Origin: Bacillota bacterium
GTDB lineage: Bacteria; Bacillota; Clostridia; Christensenellales; QALW01
Assembly: GCA_029007865.1 (NCBI GenBank)
Contig: JAQXIQ010000017.1
Coordinates: 1 to 37,566 of the forward strand
Direction: 5' to 3'
Length of the DNA stretch: 37,566 nucleotides
Below the pieces are notes generated by a model. That model was not told the DNA's origin, did not search any database, and worked only from the letters and a program-made list of their open reading frames with translations. The position numbers and the translations under genes were made by a program. Positions 1 to 9,200 of this stretch are shown piece after piece; positions within the stretch are counted from its first letter, which is position 1, and the number at the start of each line of letters is the position of its first letter.

Positions 1-119
1 CCCTCCGTCAGCAAAACCGATCTTCTAACCCGTAACTCTTTCGCTTTTTCGGTCTCACATCATTGACAAATGAACAGTCTTTTAGGCGCAGCGTCCGCGC
101 AAGACGGCACAAAACCCGG

Positions 120-989
120 CTAGAGCCCGTCCATAAAGGAAAACAGCCTGCGCAGGGGCGGAGAATCGTCCCGCTCGAAAAATATTCCGGCCACAAGATT
201 GCAGTGGAAGCGGTGGCGCTCACGCACCTGAAACATTTCCGCCATGCCGGGGTTAAGCCGGTTGACCCTGTCTGTAAAACGGCGTTGGTTTTCTATATTG
301 CTTATGGGGTCAAACTCGGAATGCAGGCACAGCACCCGCGTGTCTTCCCCTCCGCGCACCATGTTTATAGGCGCCGCCGACGCGCGGTCAAAGCCGGGCC
401 GGAACAGGTTATCAAAAAGCTTTAGCGTGGCATCGGGATATTCGCAGTCAAAATCCATTATACCGCCCAGCGACGCAAGCCCCGCAAACCGTTCCCTGTC
501 CACGCCATAGCGCCGCTGCAGCTCACGGTCATACACCAACACTCCGCCCAGATGTCCGCCCGCCGAGGAGCCTATTACGATGACCCTGTCCGTATCAAAA
601 CCAAGGTTTTTTACATATTCGTCCGCCGCATTGAAGCCCGCAAAAACGTCCTCCGCCTGAGCCGGATAACGGTAATGCGGAGCATGGCGGTAGCCTATGG
701 AAACCGTAGGATAGCCGCGCAGAGAAAAGCGCCTGCAGATAAACTCAAACTCCGCAGGGGAATAGGACGACCAGCCTCCGGCGTGCAGATATACCACAAG
801 GCGGTTCTTTACCGGTGAATCGGGCTTAAAGTACAAAAAGTACTGATGCTGCTCCTTACCGTACCGTATCTTTTCGGAATGAATAAGCGGCGCGGTGAGC
901 ATGATCCCGGCTACCATGGGTATGGCTCTTAATCTGTCCTCCCGCTGTCTTGCAAGCACTATTTTTTTATTGTTATTGCTGTCTTTCAT
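120..989 (-). CDS. alpha/beta hydrolase (esterase/lipase-like)
   Basis: This is a predicted cytoplasmic serine hydrolase of the alpha/beta fold, of the acetyl-esterase or carboxylesterase type; the substrate is unknown. In the 289-residue form the oxyanion-hole motif HAGGW is at 69-73 (family: HGGGW), the nucleophile elbow GSSAGG is at 140-145 with Ser142, and Asp227 and His262 are the likely acid and base. The open frame runs 28 codons further upstream, but the ATG at 989 sits 6 nt after a GGAG and starts MKDSNNNKK, so I prefer it. No signal peptide is visible. It follows a TTGCCT-17-TATAAT promoter and lies alone. The fold is clear; the exact family is not. Confidence 0.82.
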   Translation of the reverse strand: MKDSNNNKKIVLARQREDRLRAIPMVAGIMLTAPLIHSEKIRYGKEQHQYFLYFKPDSPVKNRLVVYLHAGGWSSYSPAEFEFICRRFSLRGYPTVSIGYRHAPHYRYPAQAEDVFAGFNAADEYVKNLGFDTDRVIVIGSSAGGHLGGVLVYDRELQRRYGVDRERFAGLASLGGIMDFDCEYPDATLKLFDNLFRPGFDRASAAPINMVRGGEDTRVLCLHSEFDPISNIENQRRFTDRVNRLNPGMAEMFQVRERHRFHCNLVAGIFFERDDSPPLRRLFSFMDGL

Positions 990-1016
990 GTTCATCTCCG
1001 CTCTTTGCCCGGTATA

Positions 1017-1038
1017 CGCGCAAAACACTTTTTGCGCG
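1017..1038. repeat. perfect 9-bp inverted repeat in the hydrolase leader
   Basis: The arms CGCGCAAAA (1017-1025) and TTTTGCGCG (1030-1038) flank a 4-nt loop. The repeat lies between the predicted transcription start (near 1071) and the start codon (989), so it would form an RNA hairpin about 30 nt before the ribosome binding site. It has no T-run after it on the minus strand, so it is not an obvious terminator. Confidence 0.45.
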
Positions 1039-1077
1039 GTCTGTCCGCCTCTGCCAGGACGGATAAAACGCACTTTT

Positions 1078-1106
1078 ATTATATATTATTGGCGCAATAA
1101 AGGCAA
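1078..1106 (-). promoter_or_regulatory. promoter of the alpha/beta hydrolase
   Basis: On the minus strand there is a TTGCCT -35 (1101-1106), a 17-nt spacer and a perfect TATAAT -10 (1078-1083). The predicted leader is about 80 nt and contains a perfect hairpin at 1017-1038. Confidence 0.5.
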
Positions 1107-1150
1107 CGGTCAAAATAATACCCACGCGGCGCCTGATGAAAAACGGAAAT

Positions 1151-1184
1151 ACAAAAACGCTCCCGAAGGAAGCCCTTCGGGAGC
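1151..1184 (-). terminator. intrinsic terminator of the secreted protein gene
   Basis: An 11-bp perfect stem, GCTCCCGAAGG (1159-1169) with CCTTCGGGAGC (1174-1184), has a 4-nt loop and is followed on the minus strand by GTTTTTGT. It lies about 37 nt after the stop codon at 1221. Confidence 0.88.
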
Positions 1185-1220
1185 GCGCACGGCATTTATT
1201 GCAATTGCCCTGTTTTACCG

Positions 1221-2033
1221 TTATCCTCTTTTCCTGGCAACAACCAGCGCTCCGCAGCCGGTTATGGCGGCAAGCGCATAAGCTATTACGGAGAAGTCCG
1301 CGGTATCCCGCTCGCCCTCCACAAGCTCGTCGGTAAGCTCAAGGGAATCAAACACGAACGCTATATAGTTGTCGCCCTTATTATCATAGAGACGGACATC
1401 CAGTTCGATATTCTCAACCTCGGAAAGAGAGCCAAGACCGGTTTTGCCCCAGCCCGTCAGAGCCGCCAGCTTGGAATTATCAAGCTCAAAGTAAACCCAG
1501 CCCTTGAAGCCTGCGCTTACCACCGCAGAGAAGTTTCTCTCACCGGCTGCTCCGCCCGAAGGATCAAAATATCCCACAGGAGTCAGAGCATTGCCGTCCT
1601 TGTCATAGAAGCCCAGCTCGTCAGCCGCGGCATTGACATACTTATTGCCTCCGTCGGCACGGAAATTGAGCGCAATGGTGATATCCGATTTTTCCGAAAC
1701 GTTCTCAAACCAGAAGCGCAGATATTTTTTGCTGCCGCAGTTTTCCCTGAACGCGGTTATAGCGTCGGTATCCCCGATAACTGCGGTAAACACAGTAGTG
1801 GTGGTAACCGTCATGGAAAGCTTAAGGGCGTTTCCGTTCACTCCCGTTACGGACGAATACTCCGGGATAGCCGTTCCGTAAGTGGCATTCATAAAGTCCT
1901 CGGTACTGCCGATATAGGTCTTGGCGTTCTCGGCGCTGTCAAAGGTCAGCAGCTCGGTATTTGCCGCAAATGCAGAAACCGAAAAGCAGCACGCCAGAAC
2001 AAGCGCTGCAGCTATGCAAACGATCTTTTTCAT
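1221..2033 (-). CDS. secreted protein with C-terminal membrane anchor
   Basis: I do not recognise a named family for this 270-residue exported protein. Residues 1-23 form a classic signal peptide (MKKIVCIAAALVLACC, cleavage near AFA-AN). The middle is Asp/Gly/aromatic-rich with a beta-sandwich look, like carbohydrate-binding or surface modules of Clostridia. The C-terminus has a short acidic stretch ending DTADFS, then a hydrophobic helix and the basic tail ARKRG, the tripartite layout of a surface-anchoring tail without a canonical LPXTG. The ATG at 2033 follows an ACGGAGG site. The gene is monocistronic, with a strong terminator at 1151-1184. Export is confident; function unknown. Confidence 0.8.
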   Translation of the reverse strand: MKKIVCIAAALVLACCFSVSAFAANTELLTFDSAENAKTYIGSTEDFMNATYGTAIPEYSSVTGVNGNALKLSMTVTTTTVFTAVIGDTDAITAFRENCGSKKYLRFWFENVSEKSDITIALNFRADGGNKYVNAAADELGFYDKDGNALTPVGYFDPSGGAAGERNFSAVVSAGFKGWVYFELDNSKLAALTGWGKTGLGSLSEVENIELDVRLYDNKGDNYIAFVFDSLELTDELVEGERDTADFSVIAYALAAITGCGALVVARKRG

Positions 2034-2435
2034 AAATATACCTCCGTGATTTTTATTGATTATATTTTACCAAATTGCCATAAATAATAAAGGCACAAAT
2101 ATAACATACACTTGTACAATACTCACCCATTACCATGCATTGGCCTGAAAACATATTTTTCAGCCTTTTTTCTGCTGTTTTATGCTGTTTTTTAAGCACA
2201 ATACTGACTTCGGACGAAAAAATAGCGCTTAAAACCGCGGTTTTATAAATCCGGTTTGTAAACTATATGGCGCGGATGGTTTTATCCGGATACGCTCCGG
2301 ATATATAAAAAGCGCGTATTTCAAGCGCACATTTATAACTCTTAACAGCACAAAACTCATATTCCCGGCCTGCACTGCGCCGTACTGCTACCCGCCTTTT
2401 TATACCCGTTCCGGGGAAAACCGCCGCATATTTCA
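2034..2435. other. AT-rich intergenic region, no gene seen
   Basis: This is most of the gap between the divergent secreted-protein gene and addB. It has no convincing coding frame. A weak hairpin with one bulge at 2142-2165 followed by TTTTTT (2166-2171) looks like a plus-strand terminator, but no gene precedes it on that strand. The rest is low-GC sequence without a clear feature. Confidence 0.5.
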
Positions 2436-2515
2436 TTTCATTCACTGTTTGAAAAAACACCGCGCATTTCACTTACTGTTTGAAAAAAACATGGCTGATT
2501 TCATTACTGTTCACG
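2436..2515. repeat. three imperfect direct repeats upstream of addB
   Basis: A unit close to TTTCAtTtACTGTTTGAAAA begins at 2436, 2467 and 2499, giving a period of 31-32 bp (about three helical turns). The third copy is incomplete. The array ends about 23 bp upstream of the addB -35 box, which places it where an activator or repressor would bind. Confidence 0.6.
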
Positions 2516-2537
2516 CCGTAATGCGACATTTTTGCAC

Positions 2538-2566
2538 TTGTGACGGCCGTGCTTTTATGCTATAAT
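2538..2566 (+). promoter_or_regulatory. promoter of addBA
   Basis: TTGTGA (2538-2543), a 17-nt spacer, then TATAAT (2561-2566) preceded by TGC, an extended -10. The leader is only about 15-20 nt and carries AGGAGGT (2579-2585) five nucleotides before the addB ATG. Confidence 0.8.
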
Positions 2567-2589
2567 TTTTATGTTTCCAGGAGGTCACA

Positions 2590-5500
2590 ATGCTTACTGT
2601 AATACATTCGCGAGTACATGACGGGAAAACCACGGAGATAATCAACCGCATCGGAGAACTTATGCGGCAGGGGAAAAGGTCGGTGCTTATCGTGCCCGAC
2701 CAGGTGACTTATGCCGCAGAAAGGGATATCTGCTCTCAGCTGGGCATCTCCGGCTTTTCCCTCTGTCAGGTAATGTCCTTTAACCGCTTCTGCGAGGCGG
2801 TGCTGCGCAGCGCCGGCAAAAAATGTCCGCGCAGGCTTACGGATGCGGGGCGCATGATGCTGCTGGAGCGCGCGGTTATATTAAAACGCGATTCCCTGCG
2901 CATCTATGGCTCGGTATGCCGCCGCAGCGGCTTTGCCCAGCGCATGGAACGCATGCTGGCGCTGCTGAAAAGCTGCCGCATATCGCCGGACTCTCTGCTG
3001 GAAATGTGCAGCAGGCTGCCCGCCTCCCTCCTTAAGGAAAAGCTGTCCGACACCGCGGAGCTCTACCGCTGCTATCAGGAATTAACCGGGGCGGACTACT
3101 GCGACAACAACGACCTTTTCGGTCTGGCCGCAGACTGCGGCCAAAGCCCCTTGCTTAAAGATTGCCGTATATTTATCGACGGCTTTGATTCCCTTACGGG
3201 GCAGATGCTCTGGCTGATTCAGAAGCTGCTGCGGAGCTGCGACATTACGGTATCGCTTTCCCTGGACGACAGCGCGCCGTGGCTTTACTCCATGCAAAGG
3301 CGCACCATGGACGGACTTGTGCAGGCCGCGGCAAACTCCGGCTCCGTATTAAGATGCATTGAGCTGCCGCATATAAACCGCGGCAACAGCTTTGACGCCC
3401 TGCACGGCCTTTACGGCAAAGCGGAAAGCGCCGCCGCAGGCGGAGGAATAGACTTTTTCCAGGCCCCAGACACAGAAGCCGAGATACGGCACATAGCCTT
3501 TGATATACGCCAGAAGCTAAAGCGCGGAGCCCGCTACCGCGATTTTGCCGTGGCCTGCTGCGACACCTCCCTTATAAGCTCCGTGGAACGGATATTTGCC
3601 CAGTATTCACTGGCGGTCTTCTGCGATACCGCCCGTCCCATGCAGGCTCAGCCCGCGGTACAGCTGCTTATGAGCGCACTGGAGGCCTGCCGTGCAGACA
3701 ATTCCCAACGTGAAATGACGGAATTTCTGTGCAACTATCTGTGTCCTCTGCCGGTCGACGTTTCGGAACGGCTGCGCGTGCTGATTTCCTCTCTTGGACT
3801 GACCAATTACGAGCTTATTGAGCAGTGCAGCCGCGGCAGCGAGGAGACCCGGGCATTTCTGGCCGGGATTTCCGGGGAGCTCCTGCCCCTTCGGGTACTG
3901 CGCAAAGCTCTGCGCGGCTGCAAAAGCGCACGGGACTTTATAACCGCCGTATGGGATTTTATACAGGCCGTCGGGCTTTCCGGGCGTGTGGACAAGCTAA
4001 TAAGCCGCTGCATTGAAAACGGACTGCTCGCCGAAGCCGACGAGTATAAGCAGGTATGGGACAACCTTACGCAACAGTTAGAGCAGTTGGACATGCTGCT
4101 TAAGGACTGTCCCGATTGCGACCCGGATATGCTCATTTCCATGCTGGGACGCGCCTTTGAAAGCCAAAGCTGCTTTGTTCTCCCCTCCACAGTGGACTGC
4201 ATAACCGTGGGCGACCCTGCCAGAAGCCGTTTTTCCGGCATAAAGGAGCTTTATGTCATAGGCGCGGCAGACCCGTATTTCCCCGTATCGGACAGCGGAG
4301 AGGGTCTGCTCAGCCCGCAGGAGCTCTCCCGCATTAACCGAAACGAAAAGGTACTTTCCCCGGATACCGAGGACGCATCCGTCCGCAATACCTTTCTGCT
4401 TTTTTCCATGCTGCTGGCGCCCTCCGTGCTGCACCTGAGCTATGCGTTAAAGAAGGGACGGACTCAGCAGCAGCCCGGCAGCCTGCTGGAGCGTGTGCTT
4501 GCCTCCGTCCCGGTAGAAAGGCGCGATGCAGACACGCAGCAGGAAATGCTGGCCTGTCCCATGGGCGCGCTGGAAATACTGGCCTCCTCGGAACGGCTCA
4601 CCGCAAGCCAGTGTGCCGCAATGCAGGCTCTTGAAATGCTGCGGCCCGGTCTGCTGGCCTCCGTGACCTCTCCCGTTTCCGACCGCGTAACCGACGCCCG
4701 CGCTCTCTACGGCAGCATACCCATAAGCATGTCCAGGCTGGAAACGCAGGCGGAATGTCCTCTTAAAAACCTGCTTACGGGGGGCCTGCGGATGAACGAA
4801 GATACCGATTACCAGAGCAACGCCATAGATATAGGCAATATTATGCACGAAGCCCTGGAGCATTCCGTCCCAGAGCTTATGCAGGCAGGCGCGGCAGGCC
4901 GGAATGCCGAGCTGGCGCGCGGCATTGTGGAAAAAAACCTTTACGCAGCCGCCCGCAGCACCCACGACGGGGTTATGCTGCATACCGCCAGGGCACGGCT
5001 CCTTTGTGCGCGTCTGAACAAGAGCGTAACCGCAGCCTGCCGCAGTATAATGGAGGATCTTGACACATTTAAGCCCTTTGCCTTTGAGGTAAGCTTCGGC
5101 CGCGGAAAATACCCAGCGATAGAGCTGGACACCCGCGCCGGAAGAGTGCGCCTGCAGGGAAAGATAGACCGCGTGGACAAAAGCGCGGACGGCCAAGCGC
5201 TGCGGATAGTGGACTATAAATCCAGCAAGCATTCCATAACCGCGAAAAGCGTAGAAAGAGGCACTACCCTGCAGCTGCCCCTGTACATGATTGCCATGGA
5301 AAAGGCTACCGGCGCCCGGGGCGCGGCAATGTATTACCAGAACTGCTTCGGCACCGGCGTAAGCTACAGCGGACTTAGCTGCGAGGATTCCCCCGCCCCG
5401 GACAAAAATGCACTGACGCAGGCGGAATTCCGCGCCGTGCTGGACAGCGCCCAGGACACGGCGGCGCGTCTTGCGGCGGACATGCTGCAGGGCCGGACAG

Positions 5501-5613
5501 ATACCGACGGCGTAATCACGCAGGGAGCAAGCAGTCCCTGTGCCTACTGCGCGCACTCGGCGGTATGCTCCGTGCGCTTATCCGATACATCGCAGACAGA
5601 GGACGAGGATTAA
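2590..5613 (+). CDS. addB: helicase-nuclease subunit AddB
   Basis: AddB pairs with AddA to process double-strand DNA ends and load RecA. Its C-terminal RecB-like nuclease cuts the 5'-ended strand and needs a [4Fe-4S] cluster. The nuclease residues are visible: GKIDRVD (Asp860 and Asp863) and VDYKSS (Asp875, Lys877). All four cluster cysteines are present: Cys723 in QAECPLKN, then Cys984, Cys987 and Cys993 in the C-terminal CxxCx5C. At 1007 residues it is somewhat shorter than B. subtilis AddB (about 1160). The N-terminal Walker A is degenerate: SRVHDGKTT keeps GKT but lacks the leading Gly of the usual GRSGSGKT. It is followed 108 nt later by addA, the normal Bacillota order. Confidence 0.95.
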   Translation: MLTVIHSRVHDGKTTEIINRIGELMRQGKRSVLIVPDQVTYAAERDICSQLGISGFSLCQVMSFNRFCEAVLRSAGKKCPRRLTDAGRMMLLERAVILKRDSLRIYGSVCRRSGFAQRMERMLALLKSCRISPDSLLEMCSRLPASLLKEKLSDTAELYRCYQELTGADYCDNNDLFGLAADCGQSPLLKDCRIFIDGFDSLTGQMLWLIQKLLRSCDITVSLSLDDSAPWLYSMQRRTMDGLVQAAANSGSVLRCIELPHINRGNSFDALHGLYGKAESAAAGGGIDFFQAPDTEAEIRHIAFDIRQKLKRGARYRDFAVACCDTSLISSVERIFAQYSLAVFCDTARPMQAQPAVQLLMSALEACRADNSQREMTEFLCNYLCPLPVDVSERLRVLISSLGLTNYELIEQCSRGSEETRAFLAGISGELLPLRVLRKALRGCKSARDFITAVWDFIQAVGLSGRVDKLISRCIENGLLAEADEYKQVWDNLTQQLEQLDMLLKDCPDCDPDMLISMLGRAFESQSCFVLPSTVDCITVGDPARSRFSGIKELYVIGAADPYFPVSDSGEGLLSPQELSRINRNEKVLSPDTEDASVRNTFLLFSMLLAPSVLHLSYALKKGRTQQQPGSLLERVLASVPVERRDADTQQEMLACPMGALEILASSERLTASQCAAMQALEMLRPGLLASVTSPVSDRVTDARALYGSIPISMSRLETQAECPLKNLLTGGLRMNEDTDYQSNAIDIGNIMHEALEHSVPELMQAGAAGRNAELARGIVEKNLYAAARSTHDGVMLHTARARLLCARLNKSVTAACRSIMEDLDTFKPFAFEVSFGRGKYPAIELDTRAGRVRLQGKIDRVDKSADGQALRIVDYKSSKHSITAKSVERGTTLQLPLYMIAMEKATGARGAAMYYQNCFGTGVSYSGLSCEDSPAPDKNALTQAEFRAVLDSAQDTAARLAADMLQGRTDTDGVITQGASSPCAYCAHSAVCSVRLSDTSQTEDED

Positions 5614-5721
5614 GTCCGCGCCGGCAAACAAACCGGAACATAATATCCCGCAGTCTTGCGCAGATTTACAAAGAAGGAGTATTTGACGGCCTCAGCCCGG
5701 CCGTACAAAGCACATAGCAAA

Positions 5722-8700
5722 ATGAAATTTTCACCTCAGCAGCAGGCGGCAATAGACAAACGCGGCGTCTCCGTAATGCTGGGCGCTGCAGCCGGAAGCG
5801 GAAAAACCACCGTTATGGTAAGCCGTATAATGAAGATGCTCACAGACGGCGACTGCACATTGGATCAGCTGCTGGTACTCACCTTTACCCGCGCCGCGGC
5901 TTCCAATATGCGCACCAAGCTGGAAAAGGAGCTTTCCGCCGCTCTGGCAGCCCATCCCGGCGACCCGCGCCTGGCCCGTGCCGCACGCGATCTGCCCTGC
6001 GCACAGATATCGACATTTGACTCCTTCTGCACCACTCTGGTGCGCAGATATTTCTTTTTGCTGGATATTCACGCCGACGCACGGATGCTGGATGAAAACG
6101 AACAGGAGGAGTTGGAAAACTCCGTTATGTGTTCCGTGCTGGAAAACGCCTCCGCGATATGGGAACGCGGGGAGTTTGACGGCCTTGAGCTGCTGTACGA
6201 CCTGTTTTCCTCCGGCAAAAACGATGCCGAACTGATGCAGGCGGTGCTGAGCATATACAGGCACTGTCAGCTTTATCCCCGCCCCGAGGAACGGCTGGAG
6301 CAGCTTTGCGGGGATGTGCGCGTGGACGATTTTGTGCTCAGTGATCTGGAGCTGCTTAAAAAGCGCTGCAGCGCGGCCCGTGACATACTGCAGAGATTTG
6401 CAAGCCTTGCCGGGCTTCTCTCTGCGGAAAAGGAGCGCATAAAGGCTCTGGACCTTGTTAAAAGCGACGGGCTTGTGCTGGAGCAGATCATGTCGGCCGG
6501 CAGCATAGACAGCCTGAGGAAAATAGAATTCACAAGAATGCCCACCATAAAGGAGGAACCCCTCCATACCGAGCTTAAAGCATTGCGCGAGCTGCTTAAG
6601 AATACGCTGAAAATATCCGAAACGGTCAAGTCCTACTCCGAGCTTGACCGGGAGCAGCTGGACACCGCGGGCCGGGTGCTGGGCGCCCTGGGCAGGCTCG
6701 TCAGGATGTATTCTGGGGAATTGCGCGATGAATGCCTCAGCCGCAATGTGCTGACCTTTACCCTGGCACAACGCCTTGCCATGGAGCTGACGGAACAGGA
6801 AACCGTGTTGGAGGAGCTTCGCGGCGATTACCGGTATATCTTTATCGACGAGGACCAGGACAGCAACCGCCTGCAGCGCTGCATGACGGAACGCCTGGCC
6901 AACTCCGATGAGAGCAATCTCTTTATGGTGGGAGACATCAAGCAAAGCATATACCGCTTCCGCAATGCCGAGCCCGGAATGTTTCTGGCCAAAACAAACG
7001 ATTACCGCGATGCGCCGGAGGGCTCGCCCTGCTGTGTACTGCGGCTCAACAATAACTTTCGTTCCCATAAGAATATCCTGGAATGCATCAACCTGATCTT
7101 CCGGCGAAATATGCGCTCGGATTTTTTTGAGCTGGACTACAATTCCGACGAGGAACTGCGCGCGCCGGAGGACGCCTGCTGGCAGACCGACGACAGGTAT
7201 GCGCTGCCCACCCGCGTGGTGCTGCTTAAAAACGATACCGGTGCCCTTCAGGATGAGCTGGACCGCGCGGAAGCCAGAGAGGCCGCCGCGCTGTGCCTGG
7301 AATTCCTGGGCTCCCCAATTGCGGAAAACGGGGGCACACGCCCTACGCGCTTTGGGGATATGGTGGTGCTGCACCGAAACGCCAACAAAAAAAGCGCCGT
7401 TTTTGCAGAAGAGTTCCGGCGTGCCGGCATCCCGTTTTCCGCCTCAAGCGAAAGCTCGCCTCTTGAGAGCTATGAGGTATCCTGCGTGCTGGATCTTTTG
7501 CGGCTTCTGGACAACCGGCGCAACGATTTTGCTCTCTTTTCCGCGATGCGGCTGTACGGCTTTACCCTGGACGACATAATAAGCATCCGCAGCGCCGATA
7601 TAAAAAGCAGCTTCTGTGACTGCATACTTAACAGCCGGAACACAAAGGTGACGGATTTCCTTACCGAGCTTGAGCGCCTGAGATTCCTGTGCTCCTGCCG
7701 CCCCGTGTGGAAGCTGCTGTGGGAAATATACGATTCCACCGGGTTCTTCGCCCGGTGTGCCGCTCTGCCCGGAGGCCGGGAACGCACCGACAACCTGCGC
7801 GCACTTGCCGCACTGGCGGAAAAATACTGCTCCGGCGAAGGCATGAGCCTGCACGGCTTCATAAACCTTTGCTCCACCACCGGAAAGCGCGCACTCCCCG
7901 GAGACCCCCTGATAACCGGCGACAAGGTGCATATGCTCACCGTCCACAAAAGCAAGGGGCTGGAGTTTCCCATCGTTATCATGGCGGGCTGCGGCGATAA
8001 GCTGTTCAAGAACCCGTCAAAGGAGAAAATACGCATAAGCAGAGATTTGGGGATAACCTTTAAGGCAGGGCAGCAGGATGCGCCGCTGTGCCGCTGTCTG
8101 ACCGAGGCAGCAGACCGAAGGGAACGTTACTTTGAGCGTTCGGAGCAGCTTCGCAACCTGTATGTCGCCGCCACGCGCGCGGTAAACCGGCTTGTTTTTA
8201 CCGGCATATACACGCCCGGGCACTACGGGCTGGACGCCGTGCGCTTTGACGCCGAGCGCTGCTTTGATTTTATCCTGCCGCCTTTGCTTGACCATCCGGA
8301 CGGCGCGTCCCTTGCGCGGGAGCTGGATATTCTGCCTCAGCCGGGCGAGGCCTCGGGCCGCTGGGAATGGCAGCTGCTGCCCGTTTCCGGCATAGGGGAG
8401 GTAAAATATGTCCGTCCGGAGCAAAAGAGCGAGGCTTGCTCGCAGCAGGAGATACGGCAGGCCGCGGAGGACTTCCGCTTCAGCTACAAATACAGCCGCG
8501 CCGCCATGCTGCCCGGCAAAAAGAGCGCTTCCGACGCCGAAAAAAGCTATGAGCTTGCCGCCCCGGATTTTTCCGACGGCATATCCGCCGCCGGCATAGG
8601 CAGTGCGTATCATCTGCTGCTGGAACATACCGATTTCCGCCAAAGCGCGGCGCAGACCTGCAAAAAGCTCACTGACGGCGGGCTTCTGGATGAAAAAACC

Positions 8701-9063
8701 GCCGGGCTTCTTGACCTTGGCAAGCTGGACAGGCTTATCAACTCACCTCTTGGCAGAAAGCTGGCGGAGGCGCACCCGACACGGGAGGCTCCCTTTACCA
8801 TGCTGGAGGAGCAGGACGGCGAGCATTATATCGTGCAGGGAATCATTGACTGCTTTTACGTCGAAAACGGAAAGGCGGTGCTGCTTGACTTCAAGAGCGA
8901 CCGTGTGCACAACAACATATCGGAGCTGCGGCAAAAATACCTTCCTCAGCTTGAGCTGTACCGCAAGGCGCTGCGCAAATGCTTCAATCTTGAGTGCGCC
9001 CGTTCCTCTCTGTACCTGCTGGATATAGGGTGTGAGGTGGAAATATACCCCGGATCGGTGTGA
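5722..9063 (+). CDS. addA: ATP-dependent helicase/nuclease subunit AddA
   Basis: AddA is the UvrD-type motor and second nuclease of AddAB, acting on broken DNA ends. In the 1113-residue form the motifs run in order: Walker A AAAGSGKTT at 22-30; Walker B FIDEDQD at 374-380, with Asp where the family often has Tyr; GDIKQSIYRFR; LNNNFRS; TVHKSKGLEFP from 740; RNLYVAATRA; and the nuclease with GIID (Asp1043) and LDFKSD (Asp1056, Lys1058). The start is uncertain. The ATG at 5722 gives the family-like start MKFSPQQQAAID but has a poor ribosome site. An in-frame TTG at 5683 has GGAG only 3 nt away, and the frame opens at a TTG at 5656. It is the distal gene of the addBA operon. Confidence 0.94.
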   Translation: MKFSPQQQAAIDKRGVSVMLGAAAGSGKTTVMVSRIMKMLTDGDCTLDQLLVLTFTRAAASNMRTKLEKELSAALAAHPGDPRLARAARDLPCAQISTFDSFCTTLVRRYFFLLDIHADARMLDENEQEELENSVMCSVLENASAIWERGEFDGLELLYDLFSSGKNDAELMQAVLSIYRHCQLYPRPEERLEQLCGDVRVDDFVLSDLELLKKRCSAARDILQRFASLAGLLSAEKERIKALDLVKSDGLVLEQIMSAGSIDSLRKIEFTRMPTIKEEPLHTELKALRELLKNTLKISETVKSYSELDREQLDTAGRVLGALGRLVRMYSGELRDECLSRNVLTFTLAQRLAMELTEQETVLEELRGDYRYIFIDEDQDSNRLQRCMTERLANSDESNLFMVGDIKQSIYRFRNAEPGMFLAKTNDYRDAPEGSPCCVLRLNNNFRSHKNILECINLIFRRNMRSDFFELDYNSDEELRAPEDACWQTDDRYALPTRVVLLKNDTGALQDELDRAEAREAAALCLEFLGSPIAENGGTRPTRFGDMVVLHRNANKKSAVFAEEFRRAGIPFSASSESSPLESYEVSCVLDLLRLLDNRRNDFALFSAMRLYGFTLDDIISIRSADIKSSFCDCILNSRNTKVTDFLTELERLRFLCSCRPVWKLLWEIYDSTGFFARCAALPGGRERTDNLRALAALAEKYCSGEGMSLHGFINLCSTTGKRALPGDPLITGDKVHMLTVHKSKGLEFPIVIMAGCGDKLFKNPSKEKIRISRDLGITFKAGQQDAPLCRCLTEAADRRERYFERSEQLRNLYVAATRAVNRLVFTGIYTPGHYGLDAVRFDAERCFDFILPPLLDHPDGASLARELDILPQPGEASGRWEWQLLPVSGIGEVKYVRPEQKSEACSQQEIRQAAEDFRFSYKYSRAAMLPGKKSASDAEKSYELAAPDFSDGISAAGIGSAYHLLLEHTDFRQSAAQTCKKLTDGGLLDEKTAGLLDLGKLDRLINSPLGRKLAEAHPTREAPFTMLEEQDGEHYIVQGIIDCFYVENGKAVLLDFKSDRVHNNISELRQKYLPQLELYRKALRKCFNLECARSSLYLLDIGCEVEIYPGSV

Positions 9064-9115
9064 CATAACACATTTGCACAGAGTGAAAACACTTTATACA
9101 TACAGGCAGCAAAAC

Positions 9116-9158
9116 GGCCGCGATGAAAACCGTGCACAAGACAGGTTCTCTCGCGGCC
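9116..9158. terminator. possible bidirectional terminator between addA and the NlpC/P60 gene
   Basis: A perfect 8-bp inverted repeat, GGCCGCGA (9116-9123) and TCGCGGCC (9151-9158), sits between two converging genes. It has T-rich sequence on both outer sides (CATTTTATT to the right, GTTTT on the minus strand). The 27-nt loop is long, so confidence is moderate. Confidence 0.5.
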
Positions 9159-9200
9159 CTCATTTTATTCCGTTTTGAGTCTGTTTAGCAGTATGCCGTT

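Noticed and set aside
2142-2171. Hairpin with T-run in the addB upstream region
   Set aside because: The stem has a bulge and low GC content, and no plus-strand gene precedes it. I mention it in the region entry but do not call it a terminator.
2431-2515. Repeats before addB as a CRISPR array
   Set aside because: There are only three imperfect units of 31-32 bp total period with no unique spacers of uniform length, and no cas genes in the window.
4447-5556. 369-residue minus-strand frame opposite addB
   Set aside because: It lies fully within the addB frame, has no ribosome site or family motif, and its composition (Gly/His/Ala/Arg-rich) is that of an antisense shadow of GC-rich coding sequence.
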